Below, one piece after another: positions 1 through 7,200 of a stretch of DNA of 11,677 nt. Below the pieces are notes generated by a model. The model searched no databases, was not told the origin of the DNA, and saw nothing but the letters and a program-made list of their open reading frames with translations. How positions within the stretch are numbered: position 1 is the first letter of the stretch; each line of letters starts with the position of its first letter. The stretch lies in contig CAKPJR010000027.1 in the NCBI GenBank assembly GCA_934162925.1, forward strand, positions 1 through 11,677, read 5' to 3'. The translations under genes were made by a program, and so were the position numbers. This DNA is from an uncultured Clostridia bacterium (lineage in GTDB: Bacteria; Bacillota; Clostridia; TANB77; CAG-508).

Positions 1-85
1 ATCCGACAAATAATGAGGCATTTTAAATTTATAATCCGTTTAACATAGAGCTAATAAAAATTAAACAAATTCCAATTCACCTCAA

Positions 86-116
86 AGATTATATTTAATA
101 TAATCTCTATTTTTTT
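86..116 (+). terminator. Probable intrinsic terminator of an upstream gene outside the window
   Basis: AGATTATA at 86-93 pairs with TATAATCT at 99-106 around a five-base loop, and a run of seven T (110-116) follows after three bases. The stem is AT-only apart from one G-C pair, so it is weak, but stem plus T-tract is the intrinsic-terminator layout. The gene it would serve is not visible: nothing convincing is encoded in 1-85. Confidence 0.55.
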
Positions 117-145
117 GCAATAAAAAATGGCCTTCTGCATATAAT
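115..145 (+). promoter_or_regulatory. Possible sigma-A-type promoter for the Pro-rich protein gene
   Basis: TTGCAA at 115-120 and a perfect TATAAT at 140-145 are 19 bases apart, slightly longer than the ideal 17. The -10 lies 27 bases upstream of the ATG at 173 and just before its ribosome binding site. The -35 overlaps the end of the upstream terminator T-tract. This is assigned by eye; a sporulation sigma factor cannot be excluded. Confidence 0.3.
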
Positions 146-172
146 GTAACATACAAAAAAGGAGGTTCAGTA

Positions 173-763
173 ATGGATTATCAAAATTATGAAGAGTATA
201 TGAGAAGTGTCCTAGGATATTCGCCATATGTAGACAGAAATTATACATACACAAATTCACAAGAAGATATGTATAATAACTATGTGAATATGCCAGCAAC
301 ACCAAATATGCAGCCAACGCAGGATTTAACAGAATTTTATCCGGAAATATATAAAATTATATATCCAATGGTATGCAAAGCTTGTAATATGAATTCTAAC
401 CGTGAAGTTACAAAAGATTTATTAGAACAAATGACCGATGAAATATATAGAAATGTAGAACCAGAAGAGCAACAAACAACATTAAGAGCAGATGTTCAAT
501 TGAAAAATGGAGATGTTATAAATCCGAATGCTAAAGAACCAGAACAACAAACAAGAGAAACAAGACAAAATAATTTCTTACTTAGAGATTTAATAAGAAT
601 TTTATTATTGAAAGAATGGGGAAGACCTAATAGGCCTCCAGTAAGACCGCCGTTTCCACCAGGAGGAGGAAGACCACCTATGGGGCCAGGTCCAGGAATG
701 CCACCACCTAATAGACCGCCAAGACCTCCAATGGGACCACCACCAAGACCAAGATATTTTTAG
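173..763 (+). CDS. Hypothetical protein with Pro/Gly-rich C-terminal tail
   Basis: This 196-residue protein is not one I recognise. The ATG is supported by AAAGGAGG at 158-165, seven bases upstream. The first ~50 residues are rich in Tyr, Asn and Met. Residues ~55-100 look like a small helical domain with one Cys-Lys-Ala-Cys pair (near residue 70) and many acidic residues. Residues ~105-135 are a polar Gln/Glu/Arg linker. Residues ~137-147 form a hydrophobic patch (LLRDLIRILLLKEW), and the last ~48 residues are a basic Pro/Gly/Arg tail with PPP runs that would normally need EF-P for smooth translation. There is no signal peptide or clear membrane span. Such low-complexity tails occur in spore coat and other surface or assembly proteins, so a spore role is possible but only inferred. 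It appears to be monocistronic, bounded by terminator-like hairpins on both sides. Confidence 0.75.
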   Translation: MDYQNYEEYMRSVLGYSPYVDRNYTYTNSQEDMYNNYVNMPATPNMQPTQDLTEFYPEIYKIIYPMVCKACNMNSNREVTKDLLEQMTDEIYRNVEPEEQQTTLRADVQLKNGDVINPNAKEPEQQTRETRQNNFLLRDLIRILLLKEWGRPNRPPVRPPFPPGGGRPPMGPGPGMPPPNRPPRPPMGPPPRPRYF

Positions 764-783
764 AATTTTCATTCTTAATTTTT

Positions 784-822
784 AATTGGAATATGTATGA
801 ATAACTCATACATATTCCAATT
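784..822 (+). terminator. Long perfect hairpin after the Pro-rich protein gene
   Basis: AATTGGAATATGTATGA at 784-800 is the exact reverse complement of 806-822, giving a 17-bp stem with a five-base loop (ATAAC). It lies 21 bases after the stop codon at 763. There is only a short, interrupted T-run after the stem, so it may be a terminator or an mRNA 3'-end stabiliser rather than a textbook intrinsic terminator. Confidence 0.55.
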
Positions 823-891
823 TATCTCGCATAATTACCTATTTTTTACATATAATTATAGTACAAGCTTACTATAAGAGGGTGATAAAAT

Positions 892-1989
892 TTGGTAATT
901 GATATGGGATATTTTACTAAGGTATTAAGAAAGATATTAATTTTAATAATTACTCTTGTAAGTATTTTTTTATTATTTAAGTTGGCTTTGTTCTATGTTC
1001 CTTTCTTAATTGGATTTATCATTTCTTTACTTATAGAGCCAATAATAAAAATGATAAGCAGAGGAACAAAATTAACAAGAAGAACAAGTGCAATTATTGT
1101 TCTTCTATGTATTTTTACTATATTAATTACATTGATTGTTTGGGGAACTGTAAGCTTGATATCTGAATCGGCAGATTTACTTCAAAGTCTTAATATTTAT
1201 ATTGAAAAAATATATGATCAAATCCAAAAATATATTAATAGTATTGAGTTTGACAAATTAGAGATTCCAAAACAAGTTATATCAATTATAGAAACATCTG
1301 CAAATAACTTTTTGGATTTTGTTACTAAATGGGTAAGTGGACTTTTAACATCTATTCTTCAAGGAATTACTTCACTGCCAGTAATAGGAATATATATTGT
1401 TATAACTATTCTATCAACATATTTTATATGTGCAGACAGATTATTTATATTGGATCAATTTGAACATCATTTTCCTAAGCTTTGGGTTAGAAAATTTGGA
1501 ATACATTTAAAAAAATTAATATCTACCTTAGGAAGCTATTTAAAAGCAGAGGCTACATTGATATTAATTTCATTTATAGAAGTACTAATAGGGTTGTGCA
1601 TTTTTAAATGGATTGGATTAAATGTTGAATATCCCTTGCTAGCAGCACTAGGAATAGGATTTGTAGACGCACTTCCAATACTTGGTTCAGGAACTGTTAT
1701 GATACCATGGGCAATAATTTCAGCTGTAAATGGAGATTTAAAGCTAGGAATAGCTATATTTATTCTATATGTAATATTACTTGTTGTACATCAATTACTA
1801 GAACCCAAAATAGTAAGCAATAATTTAGGAATTCATCCAATATTTACTTTAATCGCAATGTATACAGGATTTAAAATTTCTGGAATAATAGGGTTATTTA
1901 TAGGGCCAATTGTATTAATAATTTTACAAAATGTATTTGAAACTATGATAGACAATGGAATAGTTAAGACTATATTGGATAGAAAATGA
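892..1989 (+). CDS. ytvI: AI-2E family / sporulation membrane protein YtvI-like
   Basis: This is a 365-residue polytopic membrane protein of the AI-2E transporter family (PF01594, formerly UPF0118). It shows the family layout: a hydrophobic N-terminal block (residues ~9-50) and another span (~63-85), an extracytoplasmic amphipathic stretch (~87-150), then about five membrane segments with the conserved Asp-Ala-Leu-Pro-Ile-Leu-Gly-Ser-Gly signature near residue 257 and a Pro-Trp shortly after it. Length and motif spacing suit the YtvI subgroup of endospore formers, named as a sporulation integral membrane protein; the substrate of that subgroup is unknown. The TTG start at 892 is preferred because AGAGGGTGAT (877-886) sits five bases upstream, whereas ATG at 904 is too far from it. 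It is convergent with the minus-strand gene at 2058-2600. Family is sure; the YtvI subgroup is likely. Confidence 0.8.
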   Translation: MVIDMGYFTKVLRKILILIITLVSIFLLFKLALFYVPFLIGFIISLLIEPIIKMISRGTKLTRRTSAIIVLLCIFTILITLIVWGTVSLISESADLLQSLNIYIEKIYDQIQKYINSIEFDKLEIPKQVISIIETSANNFLDFVTKWVSGLLTSILQGITSLPVIGIYIVITILSTYFICADRLFILDQFEHHFPKLWVRKFGIHLKKLISTLGSYLKAEATLILISFIEVLIGLCIFKWIGLNVEYPLLAALGIGFVDALPILGSGTVMIPWAIISAVNGDLKLGIAIFILYVILLVVHQLLEPKIVSNNLGIHPIFTLIAMYTGFKISGIIGLFIGPIVLIILQNVFETMIDNGIVKTILDRK

Positions 1990-2020
1990 GTTGGAAATGT
2001 CTGAAAAAAATAAAATGACT

Positions 2021-2067
2021 CATGTTTTAAAAGAGAGATGATAAAACTATCTCTCTTTTAGAACATG
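2021..2067 (-). terminator. Shared hairpin between convergent genes (bidirectional terminator)
   Basis: CATGTTTTAAAAGAGAGAT at 2021-2039 pairs with 2049-2067 over 19 positions with one T-G wobble and a nine-base loop. On the minus strand the stem is followed by a T-rich stretch (complement of 1998-2016), making a good intrinsic terminator for the minus-strand gene, whose stop codon (2058-2060) lies inside the stem. On the plus strand it can also stop transcription from the ytvI-like gene, but there is no long T-tract after it. Confidence 0.75.
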
Positions 2068-2600
2068 GCAGAAGTAGGAATGTAAGTATCATCAGGAGGG
2101 TATACGTATATATCATCTTTTGGCTTTTCTATTTGTTTGATTTCTTTAATTTCTATTATTGGCATAGTACCATGATAAGAGCCTTTTGTTATTTCACCTG
2201 TTATTTCTACCCAAGAATCATTTGAAAAGTTTTTAGCTTCCTTACAATTACATAAAAAGCCGACTATTAATGTTTGCATATCTGAAGATATTATCATATC
2301 TCTTGCAAGAACAAATTCACTTTCCTTAAAATCTACTGTTCTATAAACATATCCCGTAAAACATATATTTCTTCCTATATAAGAATCTACATCATCATGA
2401 ACTGCTTTTAATATATTTGTGTAATTCTCTGCAGTTAGATACATTACATTTGATTCTTGTATTTCATCTTTTACTTTAAAACTATTACTATAAATCTTAT
2501 ATGCAGAAATTGCAAAATAGATTGTTATTATTATAGCTATTATAACAAATAAAATTTTAACAAAGCGCTTTCCATTAAATTTAACATTATATACAAACAT
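2058..2600 (-). CDS. Membrane-anchored protein resembling YcgQ/DUF1980 family
   Basis: This is a 180-residue protein. A basic N-terminus is followed by one strong membrane span (residues ~14-34), then an extracytoplasmic domain. The region from residue ~55 onward, with a Gly-Arg-Asn-Ile-Cys-Phe-Thr-Gly strand, a Phe-Val-Leu-Ala-Arg segment, a Cys-Asn-Cys, a Trp-Val-Glu-Ile-Thr-Gly strand and a final Pro-Ile-Ile-Glu-Ile-Lys, resembles the C-terminal OB-like domain of B. subtilis YcgQ (DUF1980/TIGR03943), normally paired with the permease YcgR. No such permease is adjacent here, and the usual longer YcgQ N-terminal part is missing, so this is a stand-alone or shortened version. The ATG complementary to 2598-2600 is chosen because an AAAGGA site lies eight bases upstream; a longer reading to 2705 would translate the adjacent repeat element and is not credible. 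Function unknown. Confidence 0.7.
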   Translation of the reverse strand: MFVYNVKFNGKRFVKILFVIIAIIITIYFAISAYKIYSNSFKVKDEIQESNVMYLTAENYTNILKAVHDDVDSYIGRNICFTGYVYRTVDFKESEFVLARDMIISSDMQTLIVGFLCNCKEAKNFSNDSWVEITGEITKGSYHGTMPIIEIKEIKQIEKPKDDIYVYPPDDTYIPTSAMF

Positions 2601-2623
2601 TGTATCAGTCCTTTCTGTATTAT

Positions 2624-2720
2624 AGAAGTGGGCAGTGAGAGGTGAGAAGTGGGCTTTATAAAGCCAAGGCTTCGTAGACATTTCTCTATTCTTCACACTT
2701 CTCACATCATACTTCTCATT
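2624..2720. repeat. Inverted-repeat element with GTGAGAAGTG arms
   Basis: GTGAGAAGTG at 2642-2651 is exactly complementary to CACTTCTCAC at 2696-2705. Between them lies a perfect 14-base palindrome, GGCTTTATAAAGCC (2652-2665). Variants of the arm word recur outside: AGAAGTGGG at 2624-2632 and 2646-2654 (22 bases apart), and ACTTCTCAT near 2711-2719. The stretch has no coding meaning and lies directly upstream of the ribosome binding site of the minus-strand gene. It looks like a small interspersed or structure-forming repeat; whether other copies exist cannot be seen from this window. Confidence 0.55.
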
Positions 2721-2763
2721 TCATAAAATTCCAATTTATCTAATTAAATTCTATGTTAAATTC

Positions 2764-2792
2764 TTGCAATATATTACAGTTCATGATATATT
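2764..2792 (+). promoter_or_regulatory. Probable sigma-A promoter of the secA cluster
   Basis: TTGCAA at 2764-2769 and TATATT at 2787-2792 are separated by 17 bases, the ideal spacing for a housekeeping promoter. The -10 ends 51 bases before the secA ATG. There is no other promoter-like pair with good spacing between the minus-strand gene and secA. Confidence 0.5.
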
Positions 2793-2843
2793 ATTTAATT
2801 GTAATATAGTAATAAAATTAGCATAAGAAAGAAGGAAATTTTA

Positions 2844-5599
2844 ATGGGTTTATTTAGCAAAATATTTGGCTCTTATAGTGAAAAAGAAGTAAAAAGAGTA
2901 ATGCCTATAGTAGAAAAAATAAATAGTTTGGAGGAAGAAATTTCTAAACTTTCAGATAGTGATCTTAAAGGAAAAACAACAGAATTTAAAGAAAGATTAG
3001 AAAAAGGAGAATCTCTAGATGACATACTTCCAGAAGCTTTTGCAGTAGTCAGAGAAGCTTCAAAAAGAGTTTTGGGAATGAGACACTTTGATGTTCAATT
3101 AATAGGTGGAATTATACTTCATCAAGGAAGAATAGCAGAAATGAAAACAGGTGAGGGTAAAACTTTAGTTGCAACACTTCCAGTTTATTTAAACGCCTTA
3201 ACAGGTAAAGGAGTACATGTAGTAACAGTAAATGATTACTTAGCCAAAAGAGATAGCGAATGGATGGGTAAATTATATAAATTTTTAGGATTAACAGTAG
3301 GTCTTGTAATAGCAGGAATGGATAGTTCTAAAAAACAACAAGCATACGCTGCAGATATAACATATGGTACTAATAACGAATATGGATTTGATTATCTAAG
3401 AGATAATATGGTTATATACAAAAATCAAATGGTACAAAGACCATTAAACTATGCTATAGTTGATGAGATAGATAGTATATTAATAGATGAGGCTCGTACA
3501 CCTTTAATTATATCTGGTACAGCAGAAGAATCTTCAATTTTATATAAGCAAGCAAATGATTTTGTGAAAAGATTAAAACCTAAAGTTTTAGTAGAAGAAG
3601 ATGTTAAAAATTTTGACCAAGAAGAAGATAACGAAAAATATGACTATATAGTAGACTTAAAAGCAAAATCTGCAACACTTACTCAAAAAGGTATTAAAAA
3701 AGCAGAAGATTTCTTTAAATTGGAAAATTTGAATGATATAGACAATTCTCAAATAGTTCATCATATAAACCAAGCTCTTCATGCACATGGAATTATGAAA
3801 AGAGATATAGATTATATTGTAAAAGATGGAGAAGTTTTAATAGTAGATGAGTTTACAGGAAGAATTATGTATGGAAGAAGATATAGTAATGGACTTCATC
3901 AAGCAATTGAAGCAAAAGAAAATGTTAAAATTGCAAACGAGTCAAAAACTCTTGCAACAATTACGTTCCAAAATTATTTTAGAATGTATGATAAACTTGC
4001 AGGTATGACTGGTACTGCAATGACAGAAGAAGCCGAATTTAGGGAAATATATAATTTGGATGTAATTAGTATTCCTACAAATAAACCTATGATAAGAATA
4101 GATAATAACGATATTATCTATAAAAACGAAAATGCTAAATTTAGAGCAGTAGTAGAAGATATTAAAGAAAGCCATAAAAAAGGTCAACCAGTTCTAGTAG
4201 GTACAGTTTCAATAGAAAAATCTGAAAAATTAAGTAGTATCTTGAAAAGAGAAGGTATAAAACATGAAGTGTTAAATGCTAAATATCATGAAAAGGAAGC
4301 TCAAATTATAGCACAGGCAGGTAAATTTAACCAAGTTACAATAGCAACAAATATGGCTGGTCGTGGTACTGATATTATGCTTGGAGGAAATAGCGAATTC
4401 TTAGCAAAACAAGAAATGAAAAAACAAGGATTTAGCGAAGATTTAATAGAAGAAGCAACTGCACATAACGAAACTGACAATGAAGAAGTTTTAAATGCAA
4501 GAAAAACATTTGCTGAGTATGAAGAAAAATTTGAAAAAGAAATAAAAGAGGAAAAAGAAAAAGTTATTGCAGCAGGTGGATTAAAAATAATAGGAACAGA
4601 AAGACATGAATCAAGAAGAATTGACAATCAGTTACGTGGACGTAGTGGACGTCAAGGAGATCCAGGTGAAACAAGATTTTATATTGCGCTAGATGATGAC
4701 TTAATGAAAATATTTGGTGGAGATATGGTTACATCTGTATATAATACATTAGGTGCAGATGAAAATATGCCTCTACAAATGGGAATACTATCTAAAGCAG
4801 TAGAAAGTGCACAAAGAAAAGTAGAAGGTAAAAACTTTAGTATTCGTAAACATGTCCTTCAATATGATGACGTTATGAATACTCAAAGAGAAATTATATA
4901 CAAAGAAAGAAAACAGGTTTTAGATGGAGAAGACATTCATGATAAGATATTGCATATGATAGAAACTGTTGCAGAAGAAATCGTTGCAAATTATACTTCA
5001 AATTCAGAATTTAATAAAGAAGGATTTTTACAAGAAGTAAAAACAATATTTGGAGTTACAGAATTAGAGAGTTTAAAAACAGATAGCATTAAGGAACAAA
5101 ATGTATTAGAAGAATTAAAGAAAAAAGCATTAGAGAATTATGCTAACAAAGAAAATGAAGTTGGAAAAGAACAATTACCAGAATTAGAACGTGTAGTTAT
5201 GCTTAAAGTTGTAGACCAAAAATGGATGGATCACATTGACGCAATGGATGAATTAAAAGATGGAATTGGTTTAAGAGCATATGGACAAAAGGATCCTGTC
5301 GTTCAATATAGAATTGAAGGATTTGATATGTTTGATGAAATGGTAAACAGCATAAAAATGGATGTTGTAAAAATCTTGTTAAATATAAATAGAGTTCAAA
5401 ATTTAGAGAGAAAACAAACCGTAAAGATAACAAATCAAGGACTTCAACAAGCAGTGGAAACATTAAAAAATTCAACACCAAATGAGAATAAAGAAGTTTC
5501 ACATATGCCTGTTACAAATGATGGACCAAAGGTTGGCAGGAACGATTTGTGCCCATGCCGGAAGCCGGTAAAAAATATAAAAATTGTTGTGGTAAATAA
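2844..5599 (+). CDS. secA: Preprotein translocase ATPase SecA, with two +1 frame offsets in the SEC-C motif
   Basis: SecA is the ATPase motor that pushes unfolded preproteins through SecYEG at the membrane. Seen here: Walker A MKTGEGKT (residues 100-107), Walker B DEID (207-210), helicase II motif ATNMAGRGTD (501-510) and the arginine-finger motif RGRSGRQGD (598-606), with the wing and scaffold regions between and after. The ATG has a GAAGGA site seven bases upstream. The C-terminus reads Gly-Arg-Asn-Asp-Leu-Cys-Pro-Cys (Cys903, Cys905) and then loses the SEC-C zinc motif unless one C is skipped at 5558/5559 and another at 5565/5566. With both skipped it continues CGSGKKYKNCCGK (Cys914, Cys915) and stops at TAA 5597-5599, giving 917 residues, normal for the family. 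Unshifted, the frame runs on into the downstream membrane-protein gene as a spurious 1065-residue fusion. It heads the secA-prfB cluster. Confidence 0.95.
5556..5569 (+). other. Two CGG-associated +1 frame offsets in secA
   Basis: In the secA frame TGC (Cys905) at 5556-5558 is followed by CGG at 5559-5561. Skipping C5559 gives GGA AGC and then, in the new frame, CGG TAA. Skipping C5566 gives GGT and restores the SEC-C motif to the end. The restored peptide matches the SEC-C consensus at every position, so the correction itself is firm. Whether the ribosome or the sequencing introduced it is open. With only the first skip, translation would stop after four more codons (Gly-Ser-Arg-stop). Confidence 0.8.
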
Positions 5600-5615
5600 A
5601 GGAGGTGTACAAAAG

Positions 5616-6041
5616 ATGAACAAAAAGAACATAATAATTATTTGTAGTGTAATAGCAATTATTATTATATCAATTGTAATATCATTTAGTATTTTAAAAT
5701 CCAAATCTAAGAATGAAACAATTAAAGGAACTGTAAAAATAATACAATATGGAGAAAACTTAGAAGAAACCAAAAGCATTGAAGTAAAAAATAAACAACA
5801 AATAAAAGAACTTAAAGAAATATACAATAATTGTATGTTAGAACAAGACGAGACAAGTAAATATCTTGGCATAAAGAACGATATTAAAGTAGAATTAGAA
5901 GATGGCAAGTTTTTTATGATACAAGCCAATTTAAAAGATTATTGTTACTATGAGAATGAAGAAACAAATCAAAAATTTACAATAAAAATGCCAGATGGAT
6001 TATTACAAATAGTTAATGAAAATATAAATAAGAATTCTTAA
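5616..6041 (+). CDS. Small single-pass membrane protein, function unknown
   Basis: This 141-residue protein starts at ATG 5616 behind an excellent AAAGGAGGTG site (5598-5607) that overlaps the restored secA stop codon. A short basic N-terminus precedes one Ile-rich membrane span (residues ~5-28) with no lipobox Cys in the usual position. The remaining ~110 residues are charged and Lys/Glu-rich, with alternating strand-like segments and two Cys; they are probably extracytoplasmic. I do not recognise the family. It sits 16 bases after secA and 26 bases before prfB, so it is very likely co-transcribed. Its frame equals the uncorrected secA frame, which is why an uncorrected reading fuses it to SecA; its own ribosome binding site argues that it is separate. 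Confidence 0.75.
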   Translation: MNKKNIIIICSVIAIIIISIVISFSILKSKSKNETIKGTVKIIQYGENLEETKSIEVKNKQQIKELKEIYNNCMLEQDETSKYLGIKNDIKVELEDGKFFMIQANLKDYCYYENEETNQKFTIKMPDGLLQIVNENINKNS

Positions 6042-6067
6042 TTATTATATAAAAGAGGGTGGTATAA

Positions 6068-7185
6068 CTGTTAGATTTAGAAGAAAATAAACATAAGCTT
6101 TCAACAATAAAAACAAAGATAAAAAGTATTGGTGATTCACTTTGACGTTTCAAAATTGAAAATAGATTTAAAAAAGTTAGAGGAAATAACAAACTCACCA
6201 GAATTTTGGCAAAATCAAGAGCAAAATAAAATAGTTTTAACCAATATTAAAAGCATTAGAAATAAAATTGAAAAATTTAATAAAGTAGAATCTGAACTTA
6301 ACAATTTAGAAGAATTAAATATGTTACTACTTGATGAATATGATAATGAATTGGCACAAGAATTAGCTAGAAACACAAAGACTTTAGAGCAAGAAACTGA
6401 AAATTTAGAAGTTCAAACACTTTTTTCAGGTAGATATGATAAAAACAACGCAATATTAACCTTACATCCTGGAGCAGGTGGAACTGAAAGCCAAGACTGG
6501 GCAGAAATGTTATATAGAATGTATTCTAAATGGGCTATAAGTAATGGGTACGAAGTAAAAGAATTAGATTATTTAGAAGGTGAAGAAGCAGGATTAAAAA
6601 GTGTTACATTTCTCATTACTGGCGAAAATGCTTATGGATATTTAAAAGGGGAAATGGGTGTTCATAGATTGGTTAGAATATCACCTTTTGACAGTGGGGG
6701 AAGAAGACATACATCTTTTGCTTCTTTAGAGGTACTACCAGAAATTTCAGAAGATATAGAATTTGAAATAAATCAAGAAGATTTAAGAATAGATACATAC
6801 AGAGCTTCTCGGAGCAGGGGGGCAACATATAAACAAAACAGATTCTGCTGTTAGAATTACCCATATTCCTACAAATATAGTCGTTGCTTGCCAATCAGAA
6901 AGATCACAAATTCAAAATAGAGAAACTGCAATGAAAATGTTGAAATCAAAATTACTTGAGCTAAAAGAAAAGGAACACAAAGAAAAAATAGAAGATTTAA
7001 AAGGCGTTCAAAAAGATATTGCATGGGGAAGTCAAATTCGTTCATACGTATTTTGCCCATATACAATGGTAAAAGATCATAGGACAAATTACGAGGTGGG
7101 AAATGTAGAAGGGGTAATGAATGGCGATTTAAATGGATTTATGGAGAGCTATTTAAAATGGATAAACCAAGTATATAAAAAATAA
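6068..7185 (+). CDS. prfB: Peptide chain release factor 2 (RF2), with the programmed +1 shift and an extra CGG +1 offset
   Basis: RF2 recognises UGA and UAA stop codons and triggers peptide release on the ribosome. The assembled product has 371 residues: codons 1-25 (6068-6142), a +1 shift at CTT-TGA-C, codons 26-247 (6144-6809), a second +1 offset at C6810, and codons 248-371 (6811-7182). The stop-recognition tripeptide SPF falls at 205-207 and the catalytic GGQ at 250-252, the same numbers as in E. coli RF2, so both corrections are well supported. Later conserved blocks (Trp-Gly-Ser-Gln-Ile-Arg-Ser-Tyr, Lys-Asp-His-Arg-Thr) are intact. The start seems to be CTG at 6068: a stop codon precedes it directly, GAGGG lies eight bases upstream, and no ATG, GTG or TTG exists in that frame before the shift. 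Without the second correction the protein would end at 6854 before GGQ and be inactive. Downstream, purH begins 15 bases on. Confidence 0.93.
6131..6146 (+). promoter_or_regulatory. prfB programmed +1 frameshift site (RF2 autoregulation)
   Basis: The zero frame reads GGT GAT TCA CTT TGA and the +1 frame continues GAC, giving the conserved Gly-Asp-Ser-Leu-Asp-Val junction of RF2. CTT at 6140-6142 is the slippery codon, UGA-C (6143-6146) is the inefficient stop, and GGTGA (6131-6135) can pair with the 16S anti-Shine-Dalgarno just upstream. In this known mechanism low RF2 slows termination at UGA and favours the shift, so RF2 controls its own level. Confidence 0.95.
6807..6813 (+). other. CGG-associated +1 frame offset before the RF2 GGQ motif
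   Basis: In the prfB frame TCT (Ser247) at 6807-6809 is followed by CGG at 6810-6812. Skipping C6810 gives GGA GCA GGG GGG CAA, i.e. Gly-Ala-Gly-Gly-Gln, followed by the rest of RF2. Unskipped, the frame yields about 14 unrelated residues and stops at TAG 6852-6854. The surplus base cannot be placed elsewhere without breaking conserved residues on either side. Confidence 0.85.
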
Positions 7186-7200
7186 AAGGAGGTAAATATT

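Noticed and set aside
51..317. Minus-strand open frame overlapping the start of the Pro-rich protein gene.
   Set aside because: It has low-complexity hydrophobic/Tyr composition, crosses the terminator and promoter region, lacks a good ribosome binding site and is the shadow of the plus-strand gene.
2601..2705. A longer start (complement of 2705) for the minus-strand YcgQ-like gene.
   Set aside because: The extra ~35 residues would be translated from the inverted-repeat element, and the ATG at 2598-2600 has a well-placed AAAGGA site.
69..2741. Recurring word ATTCCAATTTATCT in intergenic DNA (814-827 and 2728-2741, with a two-mismatch copy at 69-82).
   Set aside because: A 14-base match of AT-rich sequence can arise by chance in a window of this size, and one copy is simply part of the hairpin at 784-822. 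Without genome-wide counts it is not evidence of an operator.
5600..6041. A natural SecA fusion carrying a C-terminal membrane domain (single open frame 2844-6041).
   Set aside because: The downstream part has its own ATG with an ideal ribosome binding site at 5598-5607. The SEC-C motif and a stop codon reappear exactly when two C bases are skipped, so the fusion frame is coincidental.
6129..6131. TTG at 6129 as the prfB start, avoiding the UGA frameshift.
   Set aside because: There is no ribosome binding site in front of it, and the residues before the shift plus the CTT-TGA-C context match the classic RF2 frameshift with its conserved Gly-Asp-Ser-Leu-Asp junction.
6143..6145. The in-frame TGA in prfB as a disabling mutation or selenocysteine codon.
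   Set aside because: It is the well-known programmed +1 frameshift stop of RF2, with CTT before and C after it.
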